Origin: Streptomyces misionensis
GTDB lineage: Bacteria; Actinomycetota; Actinomycetes; Streptomycetales; Streptomycetaceae
DNA length: 64,000 nucleotides
NCBI RefSeq assembly: GCF_900104815.1
Contig: NZ_FNTD01000004.1
Location: forward strand, 7,997,001 to 8,061,000
Direction: 5' to 3'
A model generated the notes under the pieces. That model saw only the letters and a program-made list of their open reading frames with translations. It did not search any database and was not told the origin of the DNA. Made by a program: the position numbers and the translations under genes. Below are positions 59,413 to 64,000 of this stretch, in pieces. The first letter of the stretch is position 1; the number at the start of each line of letters is the position of its first letter.

Positions 59413-59982
59413 AGGGCTCCTCTTCTCGTACGGAAAGCGCACGTGAAGGGTGTCCGGGCAACGTATCGGGGCCTGGGCCGCCGTGTATCGGTGGCGGCTC
59501 GGGCGTGCGGCAAAGGTGTAGCGGACCAGGTACGCGCGAGGGCTTCCCCACGGTGTCCGGGCGTCGAGGACGCGGGCACCGCGGGGAGGCCCGGGAAGGG
59601 CGGCCGCCGTTCCCGGCGTCTGGCCGGGGAGGCGATCGAGCGGGCGAGCAGGCCGGCGGCCGGGAGCTTTCCGCCGTGGAACAGACCGGTCTCGCCGAGC
59701 ACTCCGGCGGGCTGTCCCTTCTCGCCCGCCGCGGTGTGCGTGGTGCGTCCGCCGATGACGAGCAGCAGGGACGGGACGACGGTGAGGGCACCGACCCCCA
59801 AGGCGCCGCGGGACAGGGCGATGATGGGGCGGGCGGGTTCACGGTGGCCTCCTCGGAGGGGGCCCCACGCAGTCCGGTGCGGGACGCGCTGTCCGTCGAA
59901 GCGCGCCGGAGCAACGTAATCGGGCTCTGAGCCGTCGCGTGTCAGCGCCCGCTCGACCGCGTACCGGTTCTGCGGCCGTTCG
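59413..59982. other. Intergenic stretch without an assignable gene
   Basis: It holds the promoter of the ABC operon. A minus-strand frame near 59730-59840 gives one hydrophobic run (Ile-Ile-Ala-Leu-Ser-Arg-Gly-Ala-Leu-Gly-Val-Gly), then Pro/Arg-rich text. It has no start or ribosome site, and I do not call it. Confidence 0.45.
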
Positions 59983-61263
59983 TCACGAGGGCAGTCGCAG
60001 GGTGGCGACGGCCCCTCCGTCCGGGGCGTTGGCCAGCAGCAGTTCGGCGCCGAGGAGCCGGGCCTGACCGGACGCGATGGTGAGCCCCAGGCCGTGACCG
60101 GAGCCGCGTTCGCGAGCACCGGTGTGGAAGCGGCGCGGGCCGTGCAGCAGCAGGTCGTCCGGGAAGCCGGGGCCGTGGTCACGGACGACGACCGCCGTTG
60201 CGTCTACGGTGACCTGCACGGGGGCGGCGCCGTGGCGGTGGGCGTTGACAACGAGGTTGGCGACGATCCGCTCCAGGCGGCGGGGGTCTGTCTCCACTGT
60301 CCGCACGATGCCCTCGGCCGCGGTCCTGGCGGTGTCGGTGACTTCGACGACTTCGGTGGTGAGGCCGGTACGGGAGACCGCATCGGCGACGACGGCGCCG
60401 AGCGGCACCCGGACGCGGACCGGCTCCTCGGCACCGGCGTCCAGGCGGGAGATCTCCAGGAGATCTTCGACGAGGTCGCGCAGGTCGCGGACCCTGGCCC
60501 GCAGCAGGTCCTCGGTCTCGCCGGGAGGCAGGAGATCGACGGCCGCGAGCAGCCCTCCGACGGGGGTGCGCAACTCGTGGGCCACGTCCGCGGTGAACCG
60601 GCGCTCGGTGCGCAGCCGCAGTGCGAGGCTGTCGGCCATCCGGTCGACGGTCGCGGCGATGTCCGCGACCTCGTCCCGGCCCTTCGTGGGTCCCGTGCGG
60701 GCGTCAAGGTCCCCGGCGGAGATGCGCGCCGCCGTCTCGGCGACCCGGTCCAGTCTCCGGGACAGCAGGCCCGCGCCGTAGACGGCCAGGGGGACGGCGG
60801 CCGCGAGAGCGATGAGCGAGGCGACCGCCATGGCCGCGTCGAGGCGGGACAGGTTGGCGCGGTCGGGGCCCAGATTGATCTGGACGGCGAGGACCGGGCT
60901 GCCGGGGCCGCCGGTGCGCTGGGCCGCCCAGACGCTCGGCCCGACGTTGGCCTCCACATGCCCGTCGTAGGCGGGGTGCCGCTCACCGTCGGCCGGGTCC
61001 CGCAGCGCGGCGGGCAGACCATCGGGGTCGATCTCGGCGCCGTCGGTGAGGACGCCGGTGCGGCGGTAGACCTCCATGGCCGCGTACAGCGTGTTCATCG
61101 CCCGTGCCTCGCCCCGGCCGCGGATGTCATCGGCGGTCCACAGGTGCACCAGGACGCCGACCGCGGCCACGACGAGCAGGGCCGTGGCCGCGGCGAGCGC
61201 GGCGATCTTCCGGCGCAGCGAGGTGCGGCCCGACCACGGCCTGGGGAGGGGACGCACGCTCAC
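59983..61263 (-). CDS. Two-component sensor histidine kinase
   Basis: The 426-residue kinase has two membrane helices (about 22-42 and 145-165) around an extracytoplasmic sensor domain of about 100 residues. A HAMP segment follows (Leu-Ser-Arg-Arg-Leu-Asp-Arg-Val-Ala-Glu-Thr-Ala), then the H-box Phe-Thr-Ala-Asp-Val-Ala-His-Glu-Leu-Arg-Thr-Pro, an N-box-like Asn-Leu-Val-Val-Asn-Ala-His-Arg-His, and G-boxes Asp-His-Gly-Pro-Gly and Gly-His-Gly-Leu-Gly-Leu. The GTG start overlaps the regulator's stop (GTGA), so the two are coupled. It may control the neighbouring ABC transporter, as many such systems do. Confidence 0.93.
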   Translation of the reverse strand: MSVRPLPRPWSGRTSLRRKIAALAAATALLVVAAVGVLVHLWTADDIRGRGEARAMNTLYAAMEVYRRTGVLTDGAEIDPDGLPAALRDPADGERHPAYDGHVEANVGPSVWAAQRTGGPGSPVLAVQINLGPDRANLSRLDAAMAVASLIALAAAVPLAVYGAGLLSRRLDRVAETAARISAGDLDARTGPTKGRDEVADIAATVDRMADSLALRLRTERRFTADVAHELRTPVGGLLAAVDLLPPGETEDLLRARVRDLRDLVEDLLEISRLDAGAEEPVRVRVPLGAVVADAVSRTGLTTEVVEVTDTARTAAEGIVRTVETDPRRLERIVANLVVNAHRHGAAPVQVTVDATAVVVRDHGPGFPDDLLLHGPRRFHTGARERGSGHGLGLTIASGQARLLGAELLLANAPDGGAVATLRLPS

Positions 61264-61988
61264 CGCCGGAACTTGTATCCGAAGCCCCGGACCGTCTCGA
61301 TCCGGTCCCGGCCCACCTTGCGGCGCAGTCGCTGCACGCACAGGTCCACGACGCGGCTGTCGCCGTCCCAGCCGTACTCCCAGACGTCCCGCAGGAGCGT
61401 GTGGCGCTCCAGCACGATCCCGGGGTGGGCGGCGAACTCCAGCAGGAGCTTGAGTTCCGTCGGGGTCAGTGCCACCGGCCGGCCGGCGAGGAACGCCTCC
61501 ATCCCGGCGGTGTCGATCCTCAGGTCCCCGAACTCCAGCACGTCCCCCTCCGCCGGCCGGCTCTCACCCGGCGCCGGCCCGTCAGGGGGCACGGGCGCGT
61601 ACGTGGCGCGCCGCAGCAGCGAACGCATCCGGGCCACCAGGACGTACGTCTCCACCGGCTTGACGACGTAGTCGTCCGCCCCGGCCTCCAGCCCGGCGAC
61701 CACGTCGAGCCCGTCGCCGCGGGCGGACATCATCAGAACCGGCACCAGGCTGGTCTCCCGGACCCTGCGGCACAGCCCGATCCCGTCGAGGCCGGGCAGC
61801 ATCACGTCGAGGATCAGCAGGTCGAAGTCCTCCTCGCGGAAGACCTCCAGCCCCGTGAGCCCGTCGGCCGCCGCCCGGACCTCGTAGCCGTAACGCTCCA
61901 GGGCGACGGAGAACGACCGGCGCATCAGGTCGTCGTCCTCGACCAGCAGCACGCGGGCGGTGGAGGCGAAGGACTCGGGCGAGGGCAA
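61260..61988 (-). CDS. OmpR/PhoB-family response regulator
   Basis: The 242-residue regulator has a receiver domain (Leu-Val-Glu-Asp-Asp-Asp, phospho-acceptor Asp in Leu-Ile-Leu-Asp-Val-Met-Leu-Pro, Thr/Ser in Met-Met-Ser-Ala-Arg, Lys in Tyr-Val-Val-Lys-Pro). A winged-helix output domain follows (Leu-Thr-Pro-Thr-Glu-Leu-Lys-Leu-Leu, Val-Arg-Gly-Phe-Gly-Tyr-Lys-Phe). The start is a TTG with CAGGAG 6 nt upstream. Its stop overlaps the kinase start. Confidence 0.94.
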   Translation of the reverse strand: MPSPESFASTARVLLVEDDDLMRRSFSVALERYGYEVRAAADGLTGLEVFREEDFDLLILDVMLPGLDGIGLCRRVRETSLVPVLMMSARGDGLDVVAGLEAGADDYVVKPVETYVLVARMRSLLRRATYAPVPPDGPAPGESRPAEGDVLEFGDLRIDTAGMEAFLAGRPVALTPTELKLLLEFAAHPGIVLERHTLLRDVWEYGWDGDSRVVDLCVQRLRRKVGRDRIETVRGFGYKFRR

Positions 61989-62369
61989 GGACGACTCCTG
62001 TCGGAAAGGCAACGTACGGGCGCTCCCGCCCCTCACGCCCCCGCACGCGGGCGACCACGCCACCATCGAAACGATACGGCAGACAGCAGACGGCCCTCAT
62101 CGACCCGCCACCCACCCTGCCGGGTTTGATGCGACCCCGAGCGCCACCTGATACGCCGCGGATACAGATCGCCGCGGGGACAGCCGGCATGCCGGCCCAG
62201 GGTTCTTACCGTTTCTGCGGGTGCGGCGGTGAGGCGGGGACCGGCCGGTGATTCGTGCGCGGGCCGGACAGCGGGCCGCCGCGGCCCTGCGCGCCGTGGA
62301 AAGCGGGCTGAGTCTGCCGCAGCGGCTGCTGGACGCGGGCTTCGGCCCGGACTGCCCGGTGTCGGAGCA
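61989..62369. other. Intergenic stretch with a short coding-like tail
   Basis: This is the promoter region of the two-component operon. On the plus strand, GTG at 62248 opens a 41-codon frame (Ala-Leu-Arg-Ala-Val-Glu-Ser-Gly-Leu-Ser-Leu-Pro-Gln-Arg-Leu-Leu) to a TAG at 62371. It looks like the end of a lost gene, has no ribosome site and matches no family I know. Confidence 0.4.
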
Positions 62370-63596
62370 CTAGACACCTTGGATGTGTCTCTGTGCGGCT
62401 GGCACGACTTTGCCGATCGCGGTGGCGAGCGTGGCTCCGAGGACACTGACACCGATCAGGGTCAGCCAGATCGCGGCGGCCCCCGTGGACAGCAGCCCGG
62501 AGAGGGCGGCCGGAGCTATTGCTCCCGCGACGCTTACGGCGAGCTGGTTGAGGGCCAGGTACCGGCCGCGGAGAGCGTCTGGGGCGCTCTCCGCGGCGAC
62601 AGTCGACGTGATGGGGGCGCCGACGATTTCGCCGATGGTGTAGCTCATTGCGCCGAGCAGTACGACGCCGGCCGCGAGGGCGAGCGCGGCCACGCGGTCG
62701 GCGGCGAGGAACAGGAGGTAGCCGGCCGCGAAGCAGGTGTGTGCGGCGACGAGGACGCGGCTGCGGATGCGCCCGCCGAGCGACCTGACGATGATGCCCT
62801 GGGCGAAGCCGACCATCAGGGTGTTGAGCGTGAATACGGCGCCGGCGGTCCAGCCAGGCATTCCCAGCACGTCCACGGCGTAGACCGGAATCGCGATGTT
62901 GAGGGCGAACAGGGAGAGCGCGAAGCACAGTTGATGCGCGACCACGGCCAGGTACCGCAGGTCCCGCAGAACGCACCCCCAGCCTCCAGCAGCTTCCTGG
63001 CCCACCTCGGGACGGGTGTTCGGCATGGCCCGCATCAGAACGAAGGCGCTGACATAGGACAAGGCATTGACGACCACGATCGCGGCGTAGACGCCGCGAG
63101 TCCCGAAGCCGACGGCGACCGCGGTGAGGAGGCCGCCGAATGCGTAGCCGAGGTTGCGTACCGACCCCAGGAAACCGAACCAGCGCTCGCGTCGGCCGGG
63201 CCCGGCCAACGCTGTGACGGTCACGCCGTAGCAGCTGAAGAACACCGCCCGCCCGGCACCGTTCAGCCAGGCACAGGCGATGATCTGCCATGTCTGGCCC
63301 ACGACGAGATACCCGGCGAAGCCGAGCGCCTGGGCCAGGTTCGCCGCCTGCAGCACCGGTCTGGCGCCGTACCTGTCGACCAGTCCTCCGGCCAGAGGGC
63401 CCACCGGGAGCGCCAGCAGCCCGGCCGTCGTCAGTGCCGCGCCCACCTGCACCAGTGTCAGCGACGTCGAGGCCAGGAAGTACAGCATCGAGACGGGGAC
63501 GAAGACACCGGTGCCGATCGAGTCGATGACGATCGCTGCGACGAAACGGCGGTGCCGAGCTATTGAGGGACGGGCTGTGCGATCCGGAGCAGTCAC
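62370..63596 (-). CDS. MFS transporter (12 TM)
   Basis: The 408-residue protein has 12 hydrophobic helices, motif-A-like Gly-Gly-Leu-Val-Asp-Arg-Tyr-Gly-Ala-Arg after helix 2, and Arg-Gly-Arg-Tyr-Leu-Ala-Leu-Asn-Gln in the second half. It resembles drug-efflux MFS pumps. GTG at 63596 is preferred because the palindrome 63618-63629 then lies between the two divergent genes; an ATG at 63653 would put the start inside the neighbour's first codon. Control by the divergent HxlR protein is likely. Confidence 0.88.
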   Translation of the reverse strand: MTAPDRTARPSIARHRRFVAAIVIDSIGTGVFVPVSMLYFLASTSLTLVQVGAALTTAGLLALPVGPLAGGLVDRYGARPVLQAANLAQALGFAGYLVVGQTWQIIACAWLNGAGRAVFFSCYGVTVTALAGPGRRERWFGFLGSVRNLGYAFGGLLTAVAVGFGTRGVYAAIVVVNALSYVSAFVLMRAMPNTRPEVGQEAAGGWGCVLRDLRYLAVVAHQLCFALSLFALNIAIPVYAVDVLGMPGWTAGAVFTLNTLMVGFAQGIIVRSLGGRIRSRVLVAAHTCFAAGYLLFLAADRVAALALAAGVVLLGAMSYTIGEIVGAPITSTVAAESAPDALRGRYLALNQLAVSVAGAIAPAALSGLLSTGAAAIWLTLIGVSVLGATLATAIGKVVPAAQRHIQGV

Positions 63597-63617
63597 GGCC
63601 CCCGAAGGTATAGATTC

Positions 63618-63629
63618 GATACCGGTATC
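63618..63629. promoter_or_regulatory. Palindromic operator GATACCGGTATC
   Basis: A perfect 12-bp palindrome lies 22 bp before both the MFS start and the HxlR start. On the MFS strand it sits between TTGTGG and TATACC, which are 16 bp apart, so a bound dimer would block that promoter. Confidence 0.65.
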
Positions 63630-63651
63630 CACAACGCTACCGGAGTTGTGC

Positions 63652-64000
63652 ATGGGTAACGCCTACAACGTCATGGCCGCGACCTGCCCCAGCCGCACCG
63701 TGCTGCACCGGATCGGGGCGCGTTGGACGGTGTTCATCGTCAACGCGCTGGAGAACGGGCCGATGCGATTCACCGAGCTCAAGGCGCACATCCGGGGGAT
63801 CACATCGAAGGCGCTCACCGAGGCGCTTCGCGCGATGGAGTACGACGGTCTGGTCTCTCGCACGGAGATCCCCGCGAACCCCCCGCATGTCGAGTACGCC
63901 CTCACCGACCTCGGGCGGTCACTGCTGACACCCCTGCGCGCCGTCCGGGAATGGGCCGAGAGTCACGTCCCGCACATTGAACGCGCCCGCGCACAAGCCG
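63652..64000 (+). CDS. HxlR-family regulator, cut by the window end
   Basis: About 116 residues are visible, nearly the whole HxlR length. The conserved N-terminal Cys is in Ala-Ala-Thr-Cys-Pro-Ser-Arg. Arg-Trp-Thr-Val-Phe-Ile-Val, Phe-Thr-Glu-Leu-Lys, Ser-Lys-Ala-Leu-Thr-Glu-Ala-Leu and the wing Pro-Pro-His-Val-Glu-Tyr-Ala-Leu-Thr follow. CGGAG lies 6 nt before the ATG. It is divergent from the MFS pump and probably represses it. The stop lies beyond the window. Confidence 0.9.
   Translation, partial: MGNAYNVMAATCPSRTVLHRIGARWTVFIVNALENGPMRFTELKAHIRGITSKALTEALRAMEYDGLVSRTEIPANPPHVEYALTDLGRSLLTPLRAVREWAESHVPHIERARAQA

Noticed and set aside
59413..59982. Minus-strand frame with a hydrophobic run that could be a signal peptide
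   Set aside because: No start codon with a ribosome site, and the remainder is low-complexity Pro/Arg text.
1..64000. tRNA, rRNA, CRISPR arrays, riboswitches, insertion sequences or phage attachment sites
   Set aside because: Read by eye on both strands; nothing with the needed cloverleaf, spaced repeats, transposase motifs or matched end repeats was seen. A covariance-model scan would be decisive for structured RNAs.

Overview
The window looks like a stretch of a Streptomyces (or close relative) chromosome. G+C is very high throughout and third codon positions are almost always G or C. GTG and TTG starts are common. It carries a perfect CebR-type operator in front of a secreted GH6 glucanase, the streptomycete gene order pcaIJFHGBL, MmyB-like XRE regulators and a caspase/EACC1 pair. 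I saw no rRNA, tRNA, CRISPR array or intact insertion sequence.

Layout. 0-11.7 kb: end of a KASIII-like gene, an acyl-CoA-dehydrogenase-like flavoenzyme, an APH-type kinase, a twice-frameshifted metallophosphoesterase, the GH6 glucanase, an NmrA-type reductase with a divergent HxlR regulator, an SDR, and a quinone reductase with a divergent XRE regulator. Gene remnants lie between them. 11.7-13.9 kb: a NUDIX-kinase fusion translationally coupled to a methyltransferase. 14.1-19.3 kb: a lasso-peptide cluster made of a divergent ABC exporter, a 38-codon precursor gene (16705-16821), a fused RRE/leader peptidase and an Asn-synthetase-like cyclase. 19.3-22.5 kb: an unassigned membrane protein, then an EACC1-caspase pair of the kind proposed to act in biological conflicts. 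22.5-24.8 kb: a graveyard of FAA-hydrolase, monooxygenase and LysR fragments. 24.8-34.1 kb: a complete protocatechuate branch of the beta-ketoadipate pathway (pcaIJFHGBL) with a divergent MarR regulator, an IclR regulator and pobA, so 4-hydroxybenzoate can be taken to succinyl-CoA and acetyl-CoA. 34.3-39 kb: a DHA2 efflux pump with a MarR regulator, a small secreted protein, and an XRE regulator with an SDR. 39.6-44.1 kb: an rsbQ-rsbP energy-stress pair followed by a membrane Ser/Thr kinase with an extracytoplasmic repeat domain. 44.3-51.8 kb: a decayed crotonase, a TetR regulator, an amidohydrolase with an APC permease, and an aldo/keto reductase. 51.9-55.9 kb: two quinone-oxidoreductase-like enzymes beside TetR and LysR regulators. 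56-64 kb: an FtsX-type ABC transporter, a two-component system, an MFS pump and a divergent HxlR regulator cut by the window end.

Two themes recur. First, oxidoreductase or efflux genes are paired with dedicated regulators. Several have visible candidate operators, and a near-identical element (TACCAGGAAGT-n-CCGT or its core) lies in front of three different reductases. Second, roughly a dozen genes are truncated, internally deleted or frameshifted, as expected in a chromosome arm that is losing genes. The most notable intact system is the lasso cluster, whose predicted core is GFSGGFYDGHGYQS with a Gly1-Asp8 ring.

All assignments come from reading motifs and family resemblance by eye. No database search was run.
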